This document shows positions 1 through 4,753 of a stretch of 7,859 bases of DNA, piece by piece (position 1 is the stretch's first letter; each line of letters starts with the position of its first letter). Source of the stretch: Candidatus Methanogasteraceae archaeon UBA261 (GTDB lineage: Archaea > Halobacteriota > Methanosarcinia > Methanosarcinales > Methanogasteraceae); contig DAWR01000130.1 of assembly GCA_002506015.1 (NCBI GenBank), forward strand, positions 7,125 through 14,983. The letters are read 5' to 3'. The notes below the pieces were generated by a model, which saw only the letters and a program-made list of their open reading frames with translations, made no database searches and had not been told where the DNA came from. The translations under genes were made by a program, and so were the position numbers.

Positions 1-472
1 TGACCTTCGCATCCTTCGTAAAGACCGTATCCTTCTTGACAGTTGCAAGCAGTTTCCGATACCGCTCTTCGTGATGCGCCTCTGCAACCGCTATCGATCG
101 AAGTCTGCTGGCAATCCTGTCCAGCCCTTCGCTTTCGGAAACGTCTGCAAACTCCGGATACATCGTCGTAGTCTCATAATTCTCGCCAGCGATCGCTGCG
201 GCGAGGTTCTCAGCGGTTGTGCCAAGAGTTAGCGGGGCTGTGGCTTCAACATTGATCTCATCAGGTTTTTCAGGAATCTTCTGTCGCAGTTCATCGATCA
301 TCCTGAAGAGCCACTTCGCATGTTCCCGTTCATTCTCTGCAGTCATAAGGAAGATATCTGAGATCTGCTCAAAGCCCTCCTTCTTTGCAACTTTCGCATA
401 GAACGTGTACCTGTTCCGTGCCTGACTCTCACCGATGAAGGCTTTTGTCAGGTTTTCAAGCGTCTTTTCCAT
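1..472 (-). CDS. rbr: Rubrerythrin, diiron peroxide-scavenging protein (3' end beyond the window)
   Basis: I read about 157 residues before the window edge. The four-helix ferritin-like domain has the diiron ligands expected for rubrerythrin: E15 in the GES motif, the E48-x-x-H51 motif, E97 and E100 in the third helix, and E131-x-x-H134 in the fourth. In the family this cytoplasmic enzyme reduces hydrogen peroxide to water with electrons usually supplied by rubredoxin. Whether this copy carries the C-terminal rubredoxin-like zinc-ribbon FeS(Cys)4 domain cannot be seen, because that part lies outside. The ATG is at 472-470, four bases after the stop of the PNPOx-like gene, with a GGAGG at 484-488 inside that gene, so it is the third gene of a leftward operon. 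Family assignment is firm; the rubredoxin tail is unknown. Confidence 0.95.
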   Translation of the reverse strand, partial: MEKTLENLTKAFIGESQARNRYTFYAKVAKKEGFEQISDIFLMTAENEREHAKWLFRMIDELRQKIPEKPDEINVEATAPLTLGTTAENLAAAIAGENYETTTMYPEFADVSESEGLDRIASRLRSIAVAEAHHEERYRKLLATVKKDTVFTKDAKV

Positions 473-476
473 GACT

Positions 477-860
477 CTAACTGCCTCCTGGCTTCATGCT
501 GTATACCTCGGTAACCGTAACAGTGACAAGGTTCTTTGGCGCTGGAAAACCCATTCCAGCAAGTTCTTCCTTTGCCGCGTCAAATAGAGGTCCGCTATCT
601 GCAAGCGTTGCGGTTCCCTTGAGCTGATATCCTGATGCGGTCTCTGCGTCCACGATATCGATTGCAACCCTTGGGTTCTCCATTAAGTTCTTTCTCGTGT
701 GTTCTGAGAAGATATCTGCAAACTGGATCGTCTGCTCATCAACGATCTTGAAGCTGCCCTTCGGCGAGACATTCGGCACACCATCTTTTGATGCCGTTGC
801 AACCGAGCCCCAACTGATCTTTTCAAGAACCTTCTTTACGTCATCTGTAATCTTATCCAT
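477..860 (-). CDS. Pyridoxamine 5'-phosphate oxidase-like FMN-binding split-barrel protein
   Basis: This is a 127-residue protein of the PNPOx-like flavin-binding split-barrel superfamily. The pattern near residues 27-36 (GVPNVSPKGS) followed by the F-A-D-I-F-S-E-H-T-R-K-N-L stretch and the N-P-R-V-A-I strand is typical of small archaeal and bacterial members that bind FMN. The substrate is not known for this subgroup. It is unlikely to be true PNPOx of B6 synthesis, because the protein is short and sits among oxygen-defence genes; an FMN-dependent reductase or electron carrier role is inferred. A longer reading from a GTG at 869 is possible, but that GTG lies inside the SD, so the ATG at 860 is preferred. 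It lies 12 bases after the flavodoxin gene and 4 bases before the rubrerythrin gene, so co-transcription is likely. Confidence 0.88.
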   Translation of the reverse strand: MDKITDDVKKVLEKISWGSVATASKDGVPNVSPKGSFKIVDEQTIQFADIFSEHTRKNLMENPRVAIDIVDAETASGYQLKGTATLADSGPLFDAAKEELAGMGFPAPKNLVTVTVTEVYSMKPGGS

Positions 861-866
861 CTTACC

Positions 867-874
867 CACCTCCT
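867..874 (-). promoter_or_regulatory. Strong Shine-Dalgarno AGGAGGTG that fixes the PNPOx-like start
   Basis: On the minus strand AGGAGGTG lies six bases before the ATG at 860 and overlaps the TAG stop of the flavodoxin gene (875-873). Because the alternative GTG start at 869 is part of this site, ribosomes bound here would start at 860. The overlap with the upstream stop suggests translational coupling of the two genes. Confidence 0.8.
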
Positions 875-1355
875 ATCTCTTCTCGGAAAGTGCTCTTGCG
901 ATACTCTCGCCAAGTTCTCTTGACTCCTGTCTTATCTTGCCGGTTATTGCACCTGATACCTGCAACCCGGGTTCTATCACATCCATGCCCCATTCCTTCA
1001 TAGCAACGGTTATGATCCCGACAGCTTTGGGGCGGGTTGCGTAAGGTCCGAATGCTGCCCCGACCTTCCCAGACAGATCAAGGCTTCCAGCCTTCTTTAG
1101 TAGTTGCGCAACAAAGACGACCGGTTTCATCTCATACGTTGATGAACCGATCGCGACGGCATCTGCCGAGTCCATGATCGCGAGCGCGTCATCAACACTC
1201 GTTGTACTCCTGCCGTCCGGTACATCCTCGGTCAAATTACCAAGCAGGAGCACCTCAGTCTCAAGACCCTCAGACCTTGACCCGTCATCTACTGCCGCTG
1301 CCATCTCGGCAGTATTACCAGTTCCAGACCCATAGATTACTGCTAGTTTAGCCAA
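873..1355 (-). CDS. Stand-alone flavodoxin resembling the C-terminal domain of A-type flavoproteins (FprA)
   Basis: This 160-residue protein is one flavodoxin fold. The FMN phosphate loop is Y-G-S-G-T-G-N-T at residues 8-15, the second loop is G-S-S-T-Y-E with the aromatic expected to stack on the flavin, and an F-G-P-Y segment matches the third FMN loop. The spacing resembles the flavodoxin half of FprA/rubredoxin:oxygen oxidoreductase, but the metallo-beta-lactamase diiron domain is absent. A cytoplasmic one-electron carrier role is inferred. The start is a TTG at 1355-1353: a TAA lies directly before it in frame, no in-frame ATG precedes it, and GAGGTG at 1362-1367 sits six bases upstream. 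It is the first gene of the leftward operon. Confidence 0.9.
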   Translation of the reverse strand: MAKLAVIYGSGTGNTAEMAAAVDDGSRSEGLETEVLLLGNLTEDVPDGRSTTSVDDALAIMDSADAVAIGSSTYEMKPVVFVAQLLKKAGSLDLSGKVGAAFGPYATRPKAVGIITVAMKEWGMDVIEPGLQVSGAITGKIRQESRELGESIARALSEKR

Positions 1356-1361
1356 TTACAA

Positions 1362-1367
1362 CACCTC
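1362..1367 (-). promoter_or_regulatory. Shine-Dalgarno GAGGTG supporting a TTG start
   Basis: GAGGTG on the minus strand is six bases before the TTG at 1355. It is the main support for a rare start codon on the first gene of this operon and argues that the transcript has a leader. Confidence 0.7.
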
Positions 1368-1379
1368 ATTTGTGTTTAT

Positions 1380-1431
1380 AGGATGTTTAAGGAATGCTCG
1401 GCATATAGTGCATATAGCTGTCAAACATCCT
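1380..1431 (-). promoter_or_regulatory. Candidate promoter/operator for the leftward operon: tandem TATA-like boxes inside a 9-bp inverted repeat
   Basis: The 8-mer GCATATAG occurs twice in tandem at 1401-1408 and 1410-1417; on the minus strand each reads CTATATGC, a TATA-box-like element. With the usual archaeal spacing transcription would start near 1378-1387, leaving a leader of roughly 25 bases that contains the GAGGTG site. The pair is bracketed by a perfect inverted repeat, AGGATGTTT at 1380-1388 and AAACATCCT at 1423-1431, with arm centres 43 bp apart, about four helical turns. A regulator binding the arms could control the promoter. A further TATAAA on the minus strand at 1380-1375 is closer to consensus but would place the start at or inside the gene. 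Inferred from sequence only. Confidence 0.5.
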
Positions 1432-1433
1432 GA

Positions 1434-1460
1434 TACGCACGGAATGCGTACGTTTTACGC
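1434..1460. repeat. Triple alternating TACGC / GCGTA half-site array
   Basis: TACGC at 1434-1438, GCGTA at 1446-1450 and TACGC at 1456-1460 alternate in orientation with start-to-start spacing of 12 and 10 bp. The first two extend to a 6-bp hairpin (TACGCA, loop of 5, TGCGTA) and the last two form a competing 5-bp hairpin. Near-helical spacing in the middle of a divergent intergenic region fits a protein-binding array better than an RNA element, but either is possible. Confidence 0.45.
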
Positions 1461-1475
1461 GCGCTTCAGCCCCCC

Positions 1476-1509
1476 TTTGAAGGACAACTTTAAAAACTTA
1501 TCGTTCAAA
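1476..1509 (+). promoter_or_regulatory. Candidate rightward distal promoter: TATA-like TTTAAAAA inside an inverted repeat
   Basis: TTTAAAAA at 1489-1496 resembles an archaeal TATA box and would place a rightward start near 1519, giving a leader of about 120 bases before the MTH865-like gene. TTTGAA at 1476-1481 and TTCAAA at 1504-1509 form an inverted repeat whose centre coincides with the centre of the A/T box. A 6-bp repeat of low complexity can arise by chance, so confidence is low. Confidence 0.35.
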
Positions 1510-1593
1510 TGTCGTCAAGAATTGGTGAATTTAAGACGATATTCGCAAAACCGCCGCCCAATGCCGATTGTGCTGTGTGAATAAGCCACCAAA

Positions 1594-1602
1594 ACTCTTA
1601 TT
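1594..1602 (+). promoter_or_regulatory. Putative proximal promoter element ACTCTTATT before the MTH865-like gene
   Basis: ACTCTTATT lies 46 bases before the ATG at 1640. The same nine bases recur 41 bases before the flavodoxin gene at 1988. The A/T-rich core at this distance would give a short leader carrying the SD AAGGTGATC at 1629-1636. It is a weak TATA match but is supported by recurrence at the same relative place. Confidence 0.4.
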
Positions 1603-1639
1603 ACAGATCACATAATTGAGTACCAGCAAGGTGATCAAA

Positions 1640-1936
1640 ATGGCAGAAGAACATAAACTTGCACACGAAGAACCAACACAGGGCGCGATTGGCGAGATTG
1701 AGGAACTCAAGATCGAGATCGTTGAGATGCTGAAGGATGCGGCAGTCAAGTTCCCTGTGAAGAACGTAAACGAGCTAAAGAATCTCTTCCCGCCGGGAAC
1801 CAAGATGACCTGCAGGGTTGGTGGCAAAGAGACGCACTTCGATGAACTCGCAGAGACGCTCAACACCGGTGACTTCCCACTCGAAGACGCATCAGCGGTT
1901 GCGTCAAAGATACTATCAAGGTGTTCCCTCACATAG
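1640..1936 (+). CDS. MTH865-like family protein (small protein of unknown function)
   Basis: This 98-residue acidic protein matches the pattern I know for the MTH865-like family from Methanothermobacter, whose structure is known but whose function is not. The matching blocks are F-P-V-x-N-x-x-E-L near residues 38-46, L-F-P-P-G-T-K-M-T-C-R near 49-58, and D-F-P-L-E-D-A near 77-83. This copy has about 20 extra N-terminal residues rich in E, H and K. There are two cysteines and no membrane segment. The ATG at 1640 follows GGTGATC at 1630-1636, which fits the archaeal 16S tail perfectly, so longer upstream readings are rejected. It heads the rightward set of oxygen-defence genes, 51 bases before the flavodoxin gene. 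A redox-stress link is inferred from context only. Confidence 0.85.
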   Translation: MAEEHKLAHEEPTQGAIGEIEELKIEIVEMLKDAAVKFPVKNVNELKNLFPPGTKMTCRVGGKETHFDELAETLNTGDFPLEDASAVASKILSRCSLT

Positions 1937-1946
1937 GCGGGGGACC

Positions 1947-1955
1947 ACTCTTATT
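1947..1955 (+). promoter_or_regulatory. Putative promoter element ACTCTTATT before the second flavodoxin gene
   Basis: This is an exact copy of the ACTCTTATT at 1594-1602, 41 bases before the ATG at 1988. It may let the flavodoxin and downstream genes be transcribed separately from the MTH865-like gene. Chance recurrence of a 9-mer is possible. Confidence 0.35.
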
Positions 1956-1987
1956 TCTTAGGAACGAAGGATGCTTGGTACAAAATC

Positions 1988-2443
1988 ATGGCAGACACAA
2001 AACCAAAACTTGTAATCGTCTACGGAACAGGGACGAACAATACCAGAGCTGTTGCAGAAGGAATAGAGGCGGGTGCACGGGACGAAGGCGTTGATACCGC
2101 GCTCTTGAATGTGGCGGATCTTCCAAAGGAAGAGATCGTTGCAGAGATCACAGGTGCACAGGGAGTCGCGATAGGCTCACCCACATACAACCGAAAGCCG
2201 ATTCCTGCGATAGTAACGCTTGTAGAGATGCTGAAGGATGCCGATATGGACGGTAAGGTCTGTGCAACCTTCGGAGCTTATGGGCACAGTGGAGAAGCTC
2301 CAAAGACGCTCAAGAGGGTGCTTAAGCCCTGCAACATGGAACAGATGGAGGTTCTGCGGATCCTCGGAAAACCATCGGGTCCGACACTGACCGAATGCCG
2401 GGAGTATGGTGCGGAGATCGCAAGAAATATGCTTGAGAAGTGA
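1988..2443 (+). CDS. Second stand-alone FprA-like flavodoxin
   Basis: This 151-residue protein is a single flavodoxin domain. The phosphate loop reads Y-G-T-G-T-N-N-T at residues 12-19, with N in the place of the usual G. G-S-P-T-Y-N near residues 63-68 is the second FMN loop, and F-G-A-Y-G-H-S-G-E-A near 97-106 closely matches the third loop of the flavodoxin half of A-type flavoproteins. The diiron lactamase-like half is missing. It is probably a cytoplasmic FMN electron carrier; partners are unknown. It differs clearly from the leftward flavodoxin at 873-1355, which lacks the S-G-E-A motif, so the two may serve different acceptors. The SD is weak. The superoxide reductase gene follows 36 bases later, suggesting co-transcription and possibly electron supply to it. 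Confidence 0.92.
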   Translation: MADTKPKLVIVYGTGTNNTRAVAEGIEAGARDEGVDTALLNVADLPKEEIVAEITGAQGVAIGSPTYNRKPIPAIVTLVEMLKDADMDGKVCATFGAYGHSGEAPKTLKRVLKPCNMEQMEVLRILGKPSGPTLTECREYGAEIARNMLEK

Positions 2444-2479
2444 TGTTGATCGCATTCAACCAAGACGAGGCGATTAAAA

Positions 2480-2827
2480 ATGAAGTTTGATGAGATACTG
2501 AAAGGAAGAGATGCCGAAGGTAGGGAGAAGCACGTCCCAACAATCGAGATTGGTAAGGGGCGTGGAGAAGGCGATGTGGATGTTGTCCGGGTGGTTGTGG
2601 GTAAGGATGTGCCACACCCAAACACCGCGGAGCATCACATCGCATGGGTAGAACTGTATGGAGTAAAGAAAGACGGGCAGGTCGTTGATCTTGGCAGAAC
2701 ATTGTTTGCCCCCGGATACACAAACCCGAATGCCAGGTTCCAGGTGCCTGCTCCCGAGTTCAAGGCTTTCTGTGCACTTGCCTACTGCAACATCCACGGC
2801 GTATGGGAAAACTGTGTAGAACTGTAG
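2480..2827 (+). CDS. sor: Superoxide reductase, neelaredoxin (one-iron) type
   Basis: This 115-residue protein reduces superoxide to hydrogen peroxide without releasing oxygen. All expected ligands of the Fe(His)4Cys centre are visible: H18 in the E16-K17-H18-V-P motif (E16 is the sixth ligand of the resting oxidised site and K17 the conserved lysine near the substrate), H46, H52, C103 and H106 in Y-C-N-I-H. There is no N-terminal desulforedoxin domain, so it is a class II, neelaredoxin-like enzyme. The length fits archaeal members. GAGGCGAT at 2467-2474 is a good SD five bases before the ATG. The peroxide made would be handled by the rubrerythrin (1-472) and possibly the fusion protein (3354-4223). 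In the family the electron donor is normally rubredoxin, which is not in this window; a flavodoxin donor is an inference. Confidence 0.96.
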   Translation: MKFDEILKGRDAEGREKHVPTIEIGKGRGEGDVDVVRVVVGKDVPHPNTAEHHIAWVELYGVKKDGQVVDLGRTLFAPGYTNPNARFQVPAPEFKAFCALAYCNIHGVWENCVEL

Positions 2828-2841
2828 ATGGAAGTGTAATC

Positions 2842-3357
2842 ATGTTAAGCGAAACGATGACGGAACGCCTGAATGAACAGATCAACAACGAGATCTATTC
2901 AGCGTATCTCTACATGTCGATGTCTGCCTACAGCACGTACACCGGGCTGAAAGGCTTTGCCAACTGGTTCATGATTCAGTATCATGAGGAGATGTCACAT
3001 GCGATGAAGCTCTATGACTACATCAATGACCAGGGCGGGCGGGTAAAGCTTTCTGCGATAAAGGAGCCGCAGGCAGAGTTTGAGTCACCTCTTGATATGT
3101 TTGAGAAGACCCTCACACACGAGAGATTCATCACAGGATGCATCAACGATCTCGTGGACCTTGCGATTGCGGAGAAGGATCACGCCACAAACATCTTCCT
3201 CCAGTGGTTCATAACCGAACAGATCGAGGAGGAGGGAAATGACAACGATATCATCGCCCGGTTAAAGATCGTTGGAGAGGACGGTAACGGACTCCTCATG
3301 CTTGATCGGGAACTATCAGCACGGGTATTTACGCCTCCTGCGGCATCCGGTACATGA
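2842..3357 (+). CDS. ftn: Non-haem ferritin (bacterial-type FtnA-like iron storage protein)
   Basis: This 171-residue protein is a full-length four-helix ferritin. The ferroxidase residues fall at the same numbers I know from E. coli FtnA: E17, Y24, E50 with H53 (E-E-M-S-H), E94, Q127 and E130. It should form the 24-subunit shell that oxidises and stores iron, limiting Fenton chemistry. An in-frame ATG at 2803 would extend it by 13 residues over the end of the superoxide reductase gene, but conservation and the residue numbering favour the ATG at 2842, which is preceded by a purine-rich GGAAGTGTAATC. It begins 14 bases after the superoxide reductase stop and its TGA overlaps the next start as ATGA. 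It belongs to the rightward operon. Confidence 0.95.
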   Translation: MLSETMTERLNEQINNEIYSAYLYMSMSAYSTYTGLKGFANWFMIQYHEEMSHAMKLYDYINDQGGRVKLSAIKEPQAEFESPLDMFEKTLTHERFITGCINDLVDLAIAEKDHATNIFLQWFITEQIEEEGNDNDIIARLKIVGEDGNGLLMLDRELSARVFTPPAASGT

Positions 3358-4223
3358 AACTGAACTGTTCCATCGACGAGATAAAGAGATTTACGCCCCA
3401 TGAAGCTAAAAAGATCCTTGATAGCGATGCGTTAGGCGCATTCCAACTGCTGGACGTGAGACAGCCCCGTGAATACGAGGCAGGACACATTCCCGGAGCG
3501 AAATTAATCCCGCTTGGGGAACTTGAGTACAGGTACGGAGAACTCGACAAGGAACACGGAATCATTTCGTACTGCCGAACTGGTCACAGGAGCATGGCTG
3601 CAAGCATCCTACTCTGCGGTCTCGGATTTGAGAATGTCTACAATCTCAACGGAGGGATCCGTACATGGGACTACGAGGTCGTCAAGGGAACCACCGAAGA
3701 TAAACTGATAACGGGGGGCGAGGAGACTTTTAATGTCCTAATAGTTGCACTCATGCTCGAGAAGGGCGCACTCGAGTTCTACACAAAGGCGCAAAGGCTG
3801 GTCAAAGACGAGAAAGCGGTAGAGGTCTTTCAGAGACTTGTTGCGATGGAAGATACGCACCTGCAGAGGCTGTATATGCGGTATAGCCAGTTGCTCTGGG
3901 AGATGAAATCGCTTCTCGGTGCTGCTGACGAGTTACCATCGCTCGACCAGTTGAGGGAGGAACTCTCCACTGCCTACATGGAAGGCGGTATGAGAATCAA
4001 TGAGGAACTGGTGAAGATAGAAGATCTGGAGTTTATGGACGACCTTGAAGCTCTTGAGATCGGTCTTGAGAAGGAGTATGCGGCTTATGACTTCTATACA
4101 CGGGTTGTAGATACGGTGGGTGATCATAAAACCAGGAATCTGCTCCATGAACTTGCAGGAGAAGAGAAGGGGCATATCAACCTCTTGCTCAGGGAGATTG
4201 CGGGACGCGATGGGACTGCTTAA
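3354..4223 (+). CDS. Rhodanese domain fused to a ferritin-like (rubrerythrin-type) diiron domain
   Basis: This 289-residue two-domain protein starts with a single rhodanese domain at about residues 10-112. It has L-L-D-V-R at 32-36, G-H-I-P-G-A at 44-49, and the active-site loop C74-R-T-G-H-R-S with the persulfide-forming cysteine intact. A ferritin-like domain follows at about 122-285, with E-K-G-A-L-E-F-Y at 136-143, E166-x-x-H169, E-K-E-Y-A-A-Y-D-F-Y at 239-248 and E271-x-x-H274, a plausible full diiron set. Rhodanese domains handle sulfane sulfur; ferritin-like domains of this type bind two irons and often reduce peroxide. The fusion suggests coupling of persulfide and peroxide or oxygen chemistry, but its reaction is not established. 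The start overlaps the ferritin stop as ATGA, implying translational coupling. It is the last gene of the operon. Confidence 0.92.
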   Translation: MKLNCSIDEIKRFTPHEAKKILDSDALGAFQLLDVRQPREYEAGHIPGAKLIPLGELEYRYGELDKEHGIISYCRTGHRSMAASILLCGLGFENVYNLNGGIRTWDYEVVKGTTEDKLITGGEETFNVLIVALMLEKGALEFYTKAQRLVKDEKAVEVFQRLVAMEDTHLQRLYMRYSQLLWEMKSLLGAADELPSLDQLREELSTAYMEGGMRINEELVKIEDLEFMDDLEALEIGLEKEYAAYDFYTRVVDTVGDHKTRNLLHELAGEEKGHINLLLREIAGRDGTA

Positions 4224-4351
4224 GCGCACTTGTTGTCCGCGGGGCGGTGACTGAGGGTGGCGCATAAGTGAGCATCACACAAGCCTGTGTGCTGATCGCC
4301 TCGATGGTCTTGAGCCACACAGTCAGAGGTGCGGGCGCCACTTATTCCCGG

Positions 4352-4360
4352 TATATAAAA
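4352..4360. promoter_or_regulatory. TATA-box-like TATATAAAA of unclear direction
   Basis: TATATAAAA is a near-consensus archaeal TATA box, but no coding start lies at a suitable distance on either strand. Rightward it would start near 4382 and run antisense to the 3' end of the toxin gene; leftward it would transcribe the structured gap. It may also be chance in an AT-rich stretch. Confidence 0.3.
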
Positions 4361-4371
4361 TCGCAAAGCTA

Positions 4372-4396
4372 ATACAATAATATTATTTTTAATAAA
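4372..4396. terminator. AT-rich convergent termination zone
   Basis: The run ending in TTATTTTTAAT lies between the rightward redox operon and the leftward toxin gene. Archaeal RNA polymerase often stops at T-rich tracts, and a T5 run (4386-4390) is available to the rightward transcript about 160 bases after the last stop codon. For the leftward transcript the tract is TTTATT then TATTATTG. Weak evidence. Confidence 0.35.
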
Positions 4397-4753
4397 CTAT
4401 AATTCCAGTCTCTCCAGCTCAGTCCCAATATATGCAAGAACATCGGTCAAATTCACAGCAGGTCCGGAAAGGATATTTGCCCCCTCGTGGACATTATGTG
4501 GGAAATCGGGCAGTTCCTTGTGGTGCGGGGCATTGTCCCACCGTTTTACCAATTCATCCCCCTTCTGCCAGTGGTACGAATAATCTCGAAAGCCCGCTCC
4601 GACAACTTCTGATACGTATAAAACGGAGCCGTCTTTCAGGATTGCATTCGCTTTGATCAGTTCAATATCAGGCTCGACCAGACTTTTTGCAATACGAAGT
4701 TCAACGACACTACTATGGCTTCTTAAAATCGTTATCGTTCTGACTACAAGCAT
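4397..4753 (-). CDS. tumE: TumE-type toxin (DUF6516 family)
   Basis: This 118-residue protein carries the hallmark of the TumE/DUF6516 toxin family: Y-x-Y-H-W at residues 58-62, W-D-N-A-P-H-H at 72-78 and F-P-H-x-x-H at 84-89, all intact. Members are small toxins paired with a DNA-binding antitoxin; the biochemical target is not something the sequence shows. The N-terminal 40 residues are variable in the family. The ATG at 4753 overlaps the upstream antitoxin gene by 10 bases and has GAGGAG about 8 bases before it, so the two are probably translated together. It is on the opposite strand to the redox operon and converges with it. Full length, no sign of decay. Confidence 0.85.
   Translation of the reverse strand: MLVVRTITILRSHSSVVELRIAKSLVEPDIELIKANAILKDGSVLYVSEVVGAGFRDYSYHWQKGDELVKRWDNAPHHKELPDFPHNVHEGANILSGPAVNLTDVLAYIGTELERLEL

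Larger units (their letters stand above)
4224..4396. other. Non-coding gap with crossing inverted repeats
   Basis: I see no gene here. Four arms stand out: TGACTG at 4248-4253 matches CAGTCA at 4320-4325 in inverted orientation, and GTGGCGC at 4257-4263 matches GCGCCAC at 4335-4341. The pairs cross rather than nest. Directly after the second arm ATAAGTG at 4264-4270 matches CACTTAT at 4339-4345, giving an alternative pairing. A local hairpin, CACACA and TGTGTG around a 4-base loop, lies at 4276-4291. This could be a structured RNA 3' region or a remnant of a mobile repeat. Confidence 0.4.

Noticed and set aside
219..401. Open frame on the plus strand across the rubrerythrin gene
   Set aside because: It is antisense to a gene with clear diiron motifs and has no SD or family likeness.
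697..1044. Long plus-strand frame over the PNPOx-like and flavodoxin genes
   Set aside because: It runs antisense to two recognised genes and shows no domain; it arises from their codon bias.
1531..1932. Minus-strand frame opposite the MTH865-like gene
   Set aside because: Ser-rich shadow of a recognised gene on the other strand, with no SD.
2278..2797. Several minus-strand frames opposite the flavodoxin and superoxide reductase genes
   Set aside because: The plus-strand genes show complete active-site motifs; these frames are low-complexity shadows.
2803..2841. Extension of ferritin to an upstream ATG at 2803
   Set aside because: It would overlap the superoxide reductase gene, lacks an SD and breaks the FtnA-like residue numbering.
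3933..4265. Minus-strand frame starting in the 4224-4396 gap and running into the rhodanese fusion gene
   Set aside because: Antisense to a clear ferritin-like domain; no family features.
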